From NCBI RefSeq assembly GCF_013393325.1, contig NZ_QJRC01000081.1:1-64000 (forward strand): a stretch of 64,000 nucleotides of DNA, in the 5' to 3' direction. The notes below the pieces were generated by a model. It did not search any database. It was not told where the DNA came from and saw only the letters and a list, made by a program, of their open reading frames with translations. The DNA comes from Pseudomonas hunanensis. GTDB taxonomy: Bacteria > Pseudomonadota > Gammaproteobacteria > Pseudomonadales > Pseudomonadaceae. Shown piece by piece: positions 35,549 to 44,304 of this stretch. Position numbers and translations under genes: made by a program. How positions within the stretch are numbered: position 1 is the stretch's first letter; every line of letters starts with the position of its first letter.

Positions 35549-36472
35549 ATGGACCTCCGCCAGCTGCGCTACTTCATTGCCCTCACCGAATACCGCAGTT
35601 TCGTTCGGGCCGCCGAGGCCATGGGCATCACCCAACCCGCCTTCAGCCGCGCCATCCAGGGCCTGGAACACACGTTCGGCTGCCCACTGGTCGACCGCGC
35701 CAGCAAAGCCCTGCCGCCCACCCCAGAAGGCCTTGTGGTGCTGCAACATGCCCGGCGCCTGGTACAGGGGGCTGCGCAGTTGAGCAACGAAGTGCTGCAA
35801 ATGACCAAGCTCGACGCCGGCGAACTGCACTTCGGCAGTGGCCCGGCGCTGGCCGTGCGCCTGGTGCCCGATGCCTTGCGCCACTTCATCGAACGCCACC
35901 CAGGCATCCGCACCTCGCTGCTGGTGGACAATACCGAACGCCTGGGTCAGGCCCTGCGCCGTGAACAGATCGAGTTTTTCGTCGACGATATCCGCCCGTT
36001 CGAAGCCGACCCCAACTTCCACACCGAAGCCTTGTCACCCCGCCCCGGCCTTTTCTTCTGCCGCCCTGGCCACCCGTTGCTGGCCAAGGACAGCCTGTCG
36101 ACCAACGACCTGTTCAGCTACCCGCTGGCCAGCGCTTTGCTTGACCCCGGTGTACGCAAACGCCTGGCCAACCTCAGTGGGCGAAGCGACTTCACGCCGC
36201 ACCTGCAAACCGAGCACCTGGCCATACTGCGCAGCGTGGTGCAGGCCAGCGATGCTATCGGCACTGCCAGTGAAGAGGCCGTGGCCGATGACCTGGCCAA
36301 CGGAAGCCTGGTGCGCCTGCACTGGCGCAACCTGCCGCCGGCGCTGGAAGTGTTGAGCGTTCGCTGTGGCGTGGTCAGCCGCAGTGGCTACCGTCTGTCG
36401 CCAGCGGCGCGGGCGATGATCGAGACACTGGTGGGGCTGGATACGCCTGTACGGGCTGCTGCCATTCGCTGA
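35549..36472 (+). CDS. LysR-family regulator
   Basis: 307 residues: HTH with MDLRQLRYFIALTEYRSF and MGITQPAFSRAIQGLE, then the effector domain. It follows the porin gene on the same strand, separated by a strong hairpin, and has its own AT-rich leader (35441-35548). Its targets cannot be told from position. Confidence 0.87.
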   Translation: MDLRQLRYFIALTEYRSFVRAAEAMGITQPAFSRAIQGLEHTFGCPLVDRASKALPPTPEGLVVLQHARRLVQGAAQLSNEVLQMTKLDAGELHFGSGPALAVRLVPDALRHFIERHPGIRTSLLVDNTERLGQALRREQIEFFVDDIRPFEADPNFHTEALSPRPGLFFCRPGHPLLAKDSLSTNDLFSYPLASALLDPGVRKRLANLSGRSDFTPHLQTEHLAILRSVVQASDAIGTASEEAVADDLANGSLVRLHWRNLPPALEVLSVRCGVVSRSGYRLSPAARAMIETLVGLDTPVRAAAIR

Positions 36473-36584
36473 GCTGATGATGGTGGTAGCCGCAGGCTAT
36501 CCTGAGCTATATCGGTTGCCTGTACCGGCCTCTTCGCGGGTACAGGCAATACACCCCGATCAGGCAAACCAGGGAGGCATAACA

Positions 36585-37097
36585 ATGAAAACCCTCGTCG
36601 ACCACCTGAGCCAGTACGCCAGCTACCATCGCGACCCACGCAACATCATCACTCACTTCATCGGTATCCCTTTGATCGTGCTGGCGGTCACCATCCTGCT
36701 TTCACGCCCAGGCTGGGAATTTGCCGGCATGTGGCTTTCCCCTGCCCTGCTGGCAGCGGCGGCATCGGTATGGTTCTACCTGCGCCTGGACCTGCGCTTC
36801 GGCCTGGTGATGGGTGCATTGCTGGGGCTATGTCTGTGGGTCGGGCAGGTGCTGGCAGTGCAAACGACTGCACTGTGGCTCAGCGCCGGGCTAGGGGCAT
36901 TCGTGGTGGGTTGGATCATCCAGTTCGTCGGCCACTACTATGAAGGCCGCAAACCGGCCTTCGTCGACGATGTCAGCGGCTTGATCATCGGGCCGCTGTT
37001 CGTGGTGGCAGAAGCCGCGTTCATGCTGGGCCTGTGCCCGGCCCTGAAACAGGCCGTAGAAAACAACGCAGGCCCTGTTGTGATGCGGTCTGTGTAG
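36585..37097 (+). CDS. Mpo1-like (DUF962) membrane protein
   Basis: 170 residues, four TM segments. The family sequence HLSQYASYHRDPRNIITHFIGIP at the N-terminus and QFVGHYYEGRKPAFVDD carry the conserved histidines that bind iron in yeast Mpo1, an alpha-oxidation dioxygenase of 2-hydroxy fatty acids. ATG 36585 has GGGAGG (36572-36577) at 7 bases; the upstream frame to 36477 is a REP fragment. The reaction in this bacterium is not known. Confidence 0.82.
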   Translation: MKTLVDHLSQYASYHRDPRNIITHFIGIPLIVLAVTILLSRPGWEFAGMWLSPALLAAAASVWFYLRLDLRFGLVMGALLGLCLWVGQVLAVQTTALWLSAGLGAFVVGWIIQFVGHYYEGRKPAFVDDVSGLIIGPLFVVAEAAFMLGLCPALKQAVENNAGPVVMRSV

Positions 37098-37114
37098 GAG
37101 CGACCGCGTAGCAC

Positions 37115-37507
37115 TCAGCTACGCGACTCTACACCCAGCTCGTCCCACACCGACTCAGCCATGTGGAAGGTGGCATTGGCTGCCGGAATGCCGCAGTAAA
37201 TCGCGCTCTGCATCAGCACTTCCTTGATCTCGTCGCGGGTCACGCCGTTGTTGGCCGCCGCCCGCAGGTGCAGCTTCAGCTCGTCGTTGCGGTTCATGCC
37301 GATCAGCATGGCGATGGTGATCAGGCTACGGGTATGGCGCGGCAGGCCTGGGCGGGTCCAGATATCACCCCAGGCGTGGCGGGTGATCATTTCCTGGAAT
37401 TCGCCGTTGAAGTCGTTGAGCTTCTCCAGGCTGCGGTCCACATGGGCATCGCCAAGCACCGCTCGGCGCACTTGCATGCCGGCGTCGTAACGTTGTTTTT
37501 CATCCAT
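37115..37507 (-). CDS. pcaC: 4-carboxymuconolactone decarboxylase PcaC
   Basis: Converts gamma-carboxymuconolactone to beta-ketoadipate enol-lactone. 130 residues, the normal length for a separate PcaC. Family sequences: ITRHAWGDIWTRPGL, LITIAMLIGMNR and IYCGIPAANATFHMAE. The frame continues to 37681 but that part overlaps pcaD out of frame. Last gene of pcaFTBDC, 10 bases after pcaD. Confidence 0.95.
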   Translation of the reverse strand: MDEKQRYDAGMQVRRAVLGDAHVDRSLEKLNDFNGEFQEMITRHAWGDIWTRPGLPRHTRSLITIAMLIGMNRNDELKLHLRAAANNGVTRDEIKEVLMQSAIYCGIPAANATFHMAESVWDELGVESRS

Positions 37508-37517
37508 GGCGTTGCCC

Positions 37518-38309
37518 TCAGTGAGCCAGCAGGAAGTCGAGCACGCGGCGGCTGAACGCCTCGCCAATTTCGACGTTGGACAGGTGCGCTGCCGGGAAGT
37601 CGACGTACTCGGCACCTTGGATACCGGCCTGCATGAAGCGGCCATGTTCAGGGGTGGTGACCACGTCTTCGGTGCCGGCAACGATCAGTGCAGGCACCTG
37701 GATGCGGCCCAGTTGCTCACGGTAATCGGCGTCACGCACTGCTGCGCAGTTACCGGCATAGCCCTGCGGGCTGGTTTGCGCCAGCATCTGGCAAATGCGC
37801 TGGGCTTGCTCTGGCTGGGCCTGGGCAAAGCCTGGGGTGAACCAACGGGCGATGGAACCATCGCGCAGATCGACCATGGCCTGCTGGCCACCTTTGAGCA
37901 CGGTGTCGATACGGGTGTTCCACACCTCGTCATTGGCGATCTTGGCGGCGGTGTTGCACAGGGTCAGGCTGTGCAGGCGCTCGCCGGCGTTGATGCCCAG
38001 CCACTGGCCGATCAGCCCCCCCATCGACAGGCCGACGAAGTGCGCTTTCTGGATGTCCAGGCCATCGAGCAGGGCCAGCACGTCAAGGCCCAGCTGTTCG
38101 ATGCTGTAAGGGCCTTCGGTGACCAGCGATGCGCCATGGCCACGGGTGTCGTAGCGCAGCACACGGAAGTGCTGGCTCCACAGCGGAATCTGGGTGTCCC
38201 ACATGCCCAGGTCGGTACCCAGCGAGTTGGACAATACCAGCACCGGGGCGTTGTCCGGGCCATCGATGTGGTAGTTCAAAACGCCATCGGCCAGTTGCAA
38301 ATGCGCCAC
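37518..38309 (-). CDS. pcaD: 3-oxoadipate enol-lactonase PcaD
   Basis: Alpha/beta hydrolase of 263 residues that opens beta-ketoadipate enol-lactone. The nucleophile elbow is GLSMGG, the acid lies in GTEDVVT and the histidine in PAAHLSNVE. 11 bases after pcaB. Confidence 0.95.
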   Translation of the reverse strand: MAHLQLADGVLNYHIDGPDNAPVLVLSNSLGTDLGMWDTQIPLWSQHFRVLRYDTRGHGASLVTEGPYSIEQLGLDVLALLDGLDIQKAHFVGLSMGGLIGQWLGINAGERLHSLTLCNTAAKIANDEVWNTRIDTVLKGGQQAMVDLRDGSIARWFTPGFAQAQPEQAQRICQMLAQTSPQGYAGNCAAVRDADYREQLGRIQVPALIVAGTEDVVTTPEHGRFMQAGIQGAEYVDFPAAHLSNVEIGEAFSRRVLDFLLAH

Positions 38310-38320
38310 AGCAGTCTCCT

Positions 38321-39673
38321 TCAGGCAGTGAAATGTTGATGTTCGGATACGGCGCGCGCCACCCAGACGCGGGCCTGGCCCAGGTAATGGGCAGGGTCGA
38401 GCAGGCGATCGAGTTCTTCGCCAGACAGCTCGGCGCTGACCTGCGGCTCGTCACCCAGCACAGCACGCAGGTGGCGCTGTTCAGCCACCGCGCGCTGGCA
38501 GCATTGTTCCAACAGGTGGTGAGCACGGTCACGGCCCAGGCGTTGGGCGAGGACGATGCTCACCGCTTCGGCCAGCACCAGGCCTTGGGTCAGATCGAGG
38601 TTGTGGCGCATGCGCACGGCATCCACCTCCATGCCCTCGGCAATCACCTGGGCCTGGCGCAGGGCGCCAGAGACCAGGCAGCAGATATCCGGCAGGGTTT
38701 CCCATTCGGCGTGCCACAGGCCGAGGCTGCGCTCGTGCTCCTGGGGCATGGCGGCGAACAGCGTCGACAGCAGGCCCGGCACGCGAGTGGCAGCACCGAT
38801 CAACACCGCGGCACCGACCGGGTTGCGCTTGTGCGGCATGGTCGAAGAACCGCCCTTGCCTGGTGCGGAAGGTTCGAACACCTCCCCCGCCTCGGTTTGC
38901 ATCAGCAGGCTGATATCGCGGCCGAACTTGCCCAGGCTGCCGGCAACCAGGCCCAGTACCGAGGCAAATTCCACCAGGCGGTCGCGCTGGGTGTGCCAGG
39001 GTTGCTCGGGCAGGGTCAGCTTGAGTTGCTCGGCCAGCGCTTCAGCCACCGGCATCGCCTTGCTGCCCAGTGCCGCCAGGCTGCCCGAGGCACCGCCGAA
39101 CTGCAGCACCAGCAGGCGCGGACGAAGTTCCCGCAGGCGCTGACGGTGGCGGGTCAAGGCGCCCAACACACCGGCCAGTTTCATGCCCAGGGTCACAGGG
39201 GTGGCGTGCTGCAGCCAGGTGCGGCCCACCAATGGCGTATCGGCATGCTTCAAGGCCTGCTGCGACAGGGTGTCGGCCAGTTTGCCAAGGTCGGCCTCGA
39301 TCAAATCGAGGGCATCGCGCAACTGCAACACAAGACCGGTGTCCATCGCGTCCTGGCTGGTAGCCCCCAGGTGCACATAGCGCTCGGCTTCAGGCACGCC
39401 CGTGGCAATCACCTTGCCCAACGCCTTCACCAGCGGGATCGCCGAGTTACCAGCGGTGGCGATGGCATTGGCCAGCGCGCCAACGTCATAGCGCTCGGCC
39501 TGGCACGCCGCCTCGATGGCCGCCACAGCGCTGTGCGGGACCAGCCCGGCAGCGGCCTCGGCATGGGCCAGCGCGGCTTCGAAATCGAGCATGCCCTGCA
39601 GCCGGCCACGGTCGGAAAAAACCTCGCGCATGGCCGGCGCGGTGAAGTAGGCGTCGAACAGTTGGTTGCTCAT
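38321..39673 (-). CDS. pcaB: 3-carboxy-cis,cis-muconate cycloisomerase PcaB
   Basis: Makes gamma-carboxymuconolactone from 3-carboxymuconate. 450 residues of the fumarase/aspartase fold with the signature loop GGSSTMPHKRNPVGA and the first conserved region LGATSQDAMDTG. Start ATG 39673, 9 bases after pcaT. Confidence 0.95.
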   Translation of the reverse strand: MSNQLFDAYFTAPAMREVFSDRGRLQGMLDFEAALAHAEAAAGLVPHSAVAAIEAACQAERYDVGALANAIATAGNSAIPLVKALGKVIATGVPEAERYVHLGATSQDAMDTGLVLQLRDALDLIEADLGKLADTLSQQALKHADTPLVGRTWLQHATPVTLGMKLAGVLGALTRHRQRLRELRPRLLVLQFGGASGSLAALGSKAMPVAEALAEQLKLTLPEQPWHTQRDRLVEFASVLGLVAGSLGKFGRDISLLMQTEAGEVFEPSAPGKGGSSTMPHKRNPVGAAVLIGAATRVPGLLSTLFAAMPQEHERSLGLWHAEWETLPDICCLVSGALRQAQVIAEGMEVDAVRMRHNLDLTQGLVLAEAVSIVLAQRLGRDRAHHLLEQCCQRAVAEQRHLRAVLGDEPQVSAELSGEELDRLLDPAHYLGQARVWVARAVSEHQHFTA

Positions 39674-39682
39674 GCAGCGTCC

Positions 39683-40972
39683 TTAATCATCATGGTGCAG
39701 GTACGCCGCCTGCTTCGGCAGGCGCAGGCTGAACAGGAAGGCAATCGCCATCATCGCCGTCACGTACCAGTAGAAGGTGTTTTCCATGCCCAGGGTTTTC
39801 AGGCCCAAGGCCACGTACTCGGCCGAACCGCCGAATGCCGCGTTGGCCACCGCATAGGCCAGGCCCACACCCAGCGCGCGTACTTGCGGCGGGAACATCT
39901 CGGCCTTCACCAGGCCGCTGATGGAGGTGTAGAAACTGACGATACACAAGGCCAGGCTGATCAGAACGAAGGCCATGAACGGGCTGGTCACGGTTTTCAG
40001 CGCCATCAGCAATGGCACGGTGAACAGGGTACCCAAAGCGCCGAACAGCAGCATCGAGTTGCGCCGACCGATGCGGTCCGACAACATGCCGAAGAACGGC
40101 TGCAGCACCATGAACAGGAACAGCGCACCGGTCATCACGTAGCTGGCGTTTTTCGCCGTCATGCCTGCAGTGTTGACCAGGTACTTCTGCATGTAGGTGG
40201 TGAAGGTGTAGAAGATCAACGAGCCGCCAGCGGTGTAACCCAGCACCGTGATGAACGCCGCTGCGTGGTTGCGGAACAGGCCACCAATCGAACCTGCATC
40301 CTTGTCATTACGGGTTTCGGCGCTGCTGGTCTCGTGCAGCGAGCGGCGCAGCATCAGCGAGATCAGCGCGGCGATGGCGCCCACCACGAATGGGATGCGC
40401 CAGCCCCAGGCCCGCAGTTCATCTTCAGTCAGCAGTTGTTGCAGGATCACCACCACCAGCACCGCCAGCAACTGGCCGCCAATCAGGGTGACGTACTGGA
40501 ACGAAGCAAAGAAACCGCGCTGGCCGCGCAGGGCCACTTCACTCATGTAGGTGGCGGTGGTGCCGTATTCGCCACCCACCGACAGGCCCTGGATCAGGCG
40601 GGCCAGCAACAGCAGCGCCGGGGCCCAGGTGCCGATGCTGGCATAGGTAGGCAGGCAAGCGATCATCAAGGAGCCGAAACACATCATCAGCACCGAGATC
40701 ATCAAGGAATTCTTGCGACCGTGGCGGTCAGCGAGACGGCCGAAGATCCAGCCACCGATGGGGCGCATCAAAAAGCCTGCAGCGAACACGCCTGCCGTGT
40801 TCAACAGCTGCACGGTAGGGTCATCGGAGGGGAAGAAGGCCGGGGCGAAGTAGATCGCGCAAAAGGCGTAGACGTAGAAGTCGAACCATTCCACCAGGTT
40901 GCCTGATGAGGCACCGACAATGGCGAAGATGCGCTTGCTGCGTTCTTCGCCGGTGTAATAGGTTGAGGTCAT
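39683..40972 (-). CDS. pcaT: Beta-ketoadipate/dicarboxylate permease PcaT
   Basis: MHS-family proton symporter of 429 residues, 12 TM segments. Motifs: [39 protein letters not shown] and [21 protein letters not shown]. In P. putida PcaT imports beta-ketoadipate and possibly adipate. Second gene of pcaFTBDC, after a 189-base gap with a REP pair. Confidence 0.92.
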   Translation of the reverse strand: MTSTYYTGEERSKRIFAIVGASSGNLVEWFDFYVYAFCAIYFAPAFFPSDDPTVQLLNTAGVFAAGFLMRPIGGWIFGRLADRHGRKNSLMISVLMMCFGSLMIACLPTYASIGTWAPALLLLARLIQGLSVGGEYGTTATYMSEVALRGQRGFFASFQYVTLIGGQLLAVLVVVILQQLLTEDELRAWGWRIPFVVGAIAALISLMLRRSLHETSSAETRNDKDAGSIGGLFRNHAAAFITVLGYTAGGSLIFYTFTTYMQKYLVNTAGMTAKNASYVMTGALFLFMVLQPFFGMLSDRIGRRNSMLLFGALGTLFTVPLLMALKTVTSPFMAFVLISLALCIVSFYTSISGLVKAEMFPPQVRALGVGLAYAVANAAFGGSAEYVALGLKTLGMENTFYWYVTAMMAIAFLFSLRLPKQAAYLHHDD

Positions 40973-41071
40973 GACGGTTTTACTCCTGGAGGGTCCTAGG
41001 TAAGTCTAGACATACCTGGTAACACACTCGTTCCGCTATCAGGCTGGCAATTGGCCTTGTGTCTAACAGGT

Positions 41072-41155
41072 CCGGCCTCTTCGCGGGCAAGCCCGCTCCC
41101 ACAGTAGGAGGCGTGGTTCCACCTGTGGGAGCGGGCTTGCCCGCGAAGAGGCCGG
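41072..41155. repeat. REP pair, 32-bp perfect inverted repeat
   Basis: The arm 41072-41103 (starts CCGGCCTCTTCGCGGGCAAG) is exactly mirrored at 41124-41155, with a 20-base loop. It lies inside the pca operon between pcaF and pcaT and could reduce downstream expression or stabilise the pcaF part of the mRNA. Its AAGCCCG-CT-CCCACA core is the intact form of the site used by the IS110 element at the left of the window. Confidence 0.9.
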
Positions 41156-41161
41156 TACAGG

Positions 41162-42364
41162 TCAAACCCGCTCGATGGCCAGTGCCAGGCCCTGACCGAC
41201 ACCCACACACATGGTTGCCAGGCCCTTGCGCCCACCACTCCTCTCCAACTGATGCAGTGCAGTCAGCACCAGGCGCGCACCGCTCATGCCCAGCGGGTGA
41301 CCCAGGGCGATCGCGCCGCCGTTAGGGTTCACCTGCGGCGCGTCGTCGGCCACACCCAGCTCACGCAACACCGCCAGGCCTTGGCTGGCAAACGCTTCGT
41401 TAAGCTCGATCACATCGAAATCACTGACCGCCACACCCAGGCGCTCGGTCAACTTGCGCACCGCCGGCACCGGGCCAATGCCCATGACACGTGGCGCAAC
41501 GCCGCCACTGGCCATGCCCAACACGCGGGCACGTGGGGTCAGGCCGTGTTTCTTCACCGCTGCGGCCGACGCCAGGATCAGCGCCGCCGCACCATCGTTC
41601 ACACCCGAGGCGTTGCCAGCGGTGACCGTCTTGTCAGGGCCATTGACCGGCTTGAGCTTGGTCAGCGCTTCCAGCGTGGTTTCCGGGCGCAGGTGCTCGT
41701 CACGCTCAACGATGGTTTCGCCCTTCTTGTGCGCAATGCGCACCGGCACGATCTCTTCGGCGAAGTAGCCCGCCGCTTGGGCGGCTGCAGCTTTCTGCTG
41801 GCTGCGCAGGGCGAAAGCGTCCTGGTCAGCACGCGAAACCTGATAGTCGTCGGCCACGTTGTCGGCGGTCTCCGGCATGGAATCCACGCCGTACTGGTGC
41901 TTCATCAGTGGGTTGATGAAGCGCCAGCCGATGGTGGTGTCTTCCAGCTTCATGTTGCGCGAATAACCGCTTTCGGCTTTGCCCATGACGAACGGGGCGC
42001 GCGACATCGACTCGACACCACCGGCAATCACCAGCTCCATTTCGCCACTGGCAATGGCGCGGAAGGCGGTGCCGATGGCATCCATGCCCGATGCGCACAG
42101 GCGGTTCAGGGTGACGCCGGGGATGCTGTCCGGCAGGCCGGCCAGCAGCAGCGCCATGCGTGCCACGTTGCGGTTGTCTTCACCGGCCTGGTTGGCGCAG
42201 CCGAAGAACACCTCGTCCACCTGGTCCCACTGCACGCCGGGGTTGCGCTCGATCAGCGCCTTCAGCGGCACGGCGGCCAGGTCATCGGCCCGCACGCTGG
42301 CCAGGGCGCCGCCGAAGCGGCCGATCGGGGTGCGGATGGCGTCACAGATGAATACGTCGTGCAT
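41162..42364 (-). CDS. pcaF: 3-oxoadipyl-CoA thiolase PcaF
   Basis: Cleaves beta-ketoadipyl-CoA to succinyl-CoA and acetyl-CoA. 400 residues with the acylated cysteine in RLCASGMDAIG, the histidine in ALGHPLGMSGAR and the second cysteine in TMCVGVGQG. The start is ATG 42364 (MHDVFICDAIRTPIGRFGG) after AGGAGA; the frame extends to 42466 without conserved sequence. First gene of the pcaFTBDC operon, under PcaR control. pcaIJ is not in the window. Confidence 0.95.
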   Translation of the reverse strand: MHDVFICDAIRTPIGRFGGALASVRADDLAAVPLKALIERNPGVQWDQVDEVFFGCANQAGEDNRNVARMALLLAGLPDSIPGVTLNRLCASGMDAIGTAFRAIASGEMELVIAGGVESMSRAPFVMGKAESGYSRNMKLEDTTIGWRFINPLMKHQYGVDSMPETADNVADDYQVSRADQDAFALRSQQKAAAAQAAGYFAEEIVPVRIAHKKGETIVERDEHLRPETTLEALTKLKPVNGPDKTVTAGNASGVNDGAAALILASAAAVKKHGLTPRARVLGMASGGVAPRVMGIGPVPAVRKLTERLGVAVSDFDVIELNEAFASQGLAVLRELGVADDAPQVNPNGGAIALGHPLGMSGARLVLTALHQLERSGGRKGLATMCVGVGQGLALAIERV

Positions 42365-42416
42365 CAGGCTTTCTCCTGCCACTTGGCCATGGGCTGCGGC
42401 GGTACGGGCTTCGAGG

Positions 42417-42473
42417 TCACACAGGGTGGACAGCTCGACTTGGGTGGATTCGGTAATGGTCTGCACGTGGCAT
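42417..42473 (-). CDS. Possible leader peptide upstream of pcaF
   Basis: An 18-codon frame, MPRADHYRIHPSRAVHPV, with GGAG 7 bases before its ATG. It ends 52 bases before pcaF, in the pcaF leader and downstream of the PcaR sites. Its end RIHPSRAVHP resembles RPHPHAVPLYP of the mini-ORF before pcaK. Expression is not known. Confidence 0.35.
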   Translation of the reverse strand: MPRADHYRIHPSRAVHPV

Positions 42474-42537
42474 TTGGAGGCTCCTGGTCAGGGTGCTTCG
42501 GTGGCCCCAGATTAAGGAGACTGGCAGGTAGCTTTCA

Positions 42538-42571
42538 ATTCGATAATCGACTATATGTGCGATTATCGAAC
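42538..42571. promoter_or_regulatory. PcaR operator pair before pcaF
   Basis: GTTCGATAATCGCAC on the minus strand (42557-42571) is a perfect PcaR site. A second, inverted copy ATTCGATAATCGACT lies at 42538-42552 (11 of 15). PcaR with beta-ketoadipate activates pcaF from such sites. Confidence 0.85.
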
Positions 42572-42611
42572 CATTTGTTGCTTGCCTAAGCATCGAGCCG
42601 TTGCTGCGAAT

Positions 42612-42628
42612 GGGCCGCATAGCGGCCC
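42612..42628. repeat. Hairpin at the end of pcaK
   Basis: GGGCCGC-ATA-GCGGCCC, 9 bases beyond the pcaK stop. It probably forms the 3' end of the pcaK mRNA; no U-tract. Confidence 0.6.
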
Positions 42629-42636
42629 ACCGCTGA

Positions 42637-43983
42637 TCACGTCGCGTCCGCGTGACTCACCAGGCCCTTCACGATCACACCCACGGCCGCCAGCGCCGCC
42701 GGCACCAACAGTGCGGTCAGCACTTGCTCGAAGTTCCAGCCCAGGCCCAGCAGCGTCGCGCCGCTCCAGGCCCCCAGAATCGCGCCAAAGCGGCCGATAC
42801 CCAGCATCCACGATACACCGGTGGCCCGGCCCTGGGTGGGGTAGAAGCGTGCCGCCAAAGATGGCATCGCCGACTGTGCACCGTTCACGCACATGCCGGC
42901 GATCAGCACCAGCGTGGCCAGCAAGGTGATGTTGCCCAGGCTCTGCCCCACGGCGTAGGCGAACACCCCGGCCAGCAGGTAGAAAATGCCGATCACCTTG
43001 TGTGGGTTGAAACGGTCCATGGCCCAACCCACGCCAACTGCACTGAGCACGCCACCGAACTGGAACAGCGCGCCGATGAACGCGGCCTGTTCCATGCTCG
43101 CGCCGCTGTCACGCATCAGGGTGGGTAGCCAACTGGTCAGCAGGTAGACGATCACCAGGCCCATGAAATAGGTCAGCCACAGCAGCACGGTGCCCAGCCC
43201 ATAGGTGCCAGAGAAGATCACCGCAAACACGTTGCGTGCAGCCACCGCCTTTTGTTCCGGCACGCTGAAGCTGCCGGCCTCGGCCACTACGTGCGGCGCA
43301 ATCGGCGACAAAGTCTTGCGCACCTTGTCGGTGCCTCGGTTGCGTACTACCAGGAACCGCGCCGACTCCGGCAGCCAGAGCATCAACACCAGTGCCAGCA
43401 GCAACGGCAACACGCCACCGATCACCAGCAGGCTGTGCCAGCCGTAGGCCGGGATCAGCTTGGCGGAGATGAAGCCACCACCCGCCATGCCCAGGTTGAA
43501 ACCGCAGAACATGCTGGTCACCAGCAACGACTTGAGGCGTTCAGGGGTGTATTCGGACAGCAACGTGGTGGCATTGGGCATACCTGCCCCCAGGCCCAGC
43601 CCTGTCAGGAAGCGCAACACCAGCAGTTGGTCGACGTTGGTGGCATAGGCCGAGGCCAGGCTGAAGCCACCGAACACCAGCACAGCACCCACCAGCACGC
43701 CTTTGCGGCCGAAACGGTCAGCCAGCGGCCCGGAGCCCAAGGCGCCGAACACCATCCCGATCAATGCGGCACTCATCACCGGGCCGAGGCTGGCGCGATC
43801 GATCCCCCACTCCTGCGACAGGGCCGGGGCAATGAAACCCATGGCGGCGGTGTCCAGGCCATCGAGAAAAACGATCAGGAAGCACAACAGCACGACCCGC
43901 CACTGATAGCGGGACAGCGGCTGCTGATTGATGAACGACTGAACGTCGAGGCTTTTGCCGACGTTGGTTTGTGCTTGGTTCAT
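42637..43983 (-). CDS. pcaK: 4-hydroxybenzoate/protocatechuate permease and chemoreceptor PcaK
   Basis: AAHS-family symporter, 448 residues, 12 TM segments, with DGLDTAAMGFIAPAL in TM1 and the GPLADRFGRKGVL loop after TM2. In P. putida it imports 4-hydroxybenzoate and protocatechuate and is needed for taxis to them. The start is ATG 43983 (MNQAQTNVGKSLDV); the frame opens at 44019. Confidence 0.95.
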   Translation of the reverse strand: MNQAQTNVGKSLDVQSFINQQPLSRYQWRVVLLCFLIVFLDGLDTAAMGFIAPALSQEWGIDRASLGPVMSAALIGMVFGALGSGPLADRFGRKGVLVGAVLVFGGFSLASAYATNVDQLLVLRFLTGLGLGAGMPNATTLLSEYTPERLKSLLVTSMFCGFNLGMAGGGFISAKLIPAYGWHSLLVIGGVLPLLLALVLMLWLPESARFLVVRNRGTDKVRKTLSPIAPHVVAEAGSFSVPEQKAVAARNVFAVIFSGTYGLGTVLLWLTYFMGLVIVYLLTSWLPTLMRDSGASMEQAAFIGALFQFGGVLSAVGVGWAMDRFNPHKVIGIFYLLAGVFAYAVGQSLGNITLLATLVLIAGMCVNGAQSAMPSLAARFYPTQGRATGVSWMLGIGRFGAILGAWSGATLLGLGWNFEQVLTALLVPAALAAVGVIVKGLVSHADAT

Positions 43984-44070
43984 TGTTGTTATCCAGAATG
44001 TGGGGCACAGCAAGGCCACTGCACGCGAATAACCGGTGCAAGAGGGCGATGATTGGAAATAGGGGCTGCG

Positions 44071-44133
44071 TCAGCCTGGATACAACGGTACTGCGTGCGG
44101 GTGCGGCCGCAGCAGCGAGGTGACAGTATTCAT
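44071..44133 (-). CDS. Possible leader peptide upstream of pcaK
   Basis: A 20-codon frame, MNTVTSLLRPHPHAVPLYPG, with AGAGG 9 bases before its ATG. It ends 87 bases before pcaK and lies downstream of the PcaR-type site. Rich in proline and histidine. A hairpin GGTCGG-CAA-GCCGACC lies just upstream (about 44164-44182). Confidence 0.4.
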   Translation of the reverse strand: MNTVTSLLRPHPHAVPLYPG

Positions 44134-44236
44134 GGGTAAGTGCCTCTTATGTTTTTCTTGTTCGGTCGGCAAGCCGACCGCTGCGAGAAACATTAATCAG
44201 CGGGCGTAGGTGAAGCAATTCACCCGGAACGACACT

Positions 44237-44251
44237 GTGCGTTTATCGCAC
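44237..44251 (-). promoter_or_regulatory. PcaR-type operator before pcaK
   Basis: GTGCGATAAACGCAC on the minus strand matches GTTCGATAATCGCAC at 13 of 15 positions, 254 bases before the pcaK start. pcaK is known to be induced through PcaR. Confidence 0.65.
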
Positions 44252-44278
44252 AAGAAACGGTTTTGCCTGTTCTATTTT

Positions 44279-44297
44279 GGGGCCGCTTTGCGGCCCC
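44279..44297. repeat. GGGGCCGC-TTT-GCGGCCCC hairpin
   Basis: Perfect 8-base stem 8 bases past the pcaR stop. T residues come before it and none follows on either strand, so it is not a standard U-tract terminator. Confidence 0.65.
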
Positions 44298-44304
44298 TGC
44301 GGCC

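Noticed and set aside
39690..40906. Long plus-strand frames (for example 38129-40906) across pcaB and pcaT
   Set aside because: They are antisense shadows with His/Gln-rich translations and no ribosome site; pcaB and pcaT are well supported.
44279..44297. Intrinsic terminator of pcaR
   Set aside because: No U-tract follows the stem on the pcaR strand; recorded as a hairpin repeat instead.
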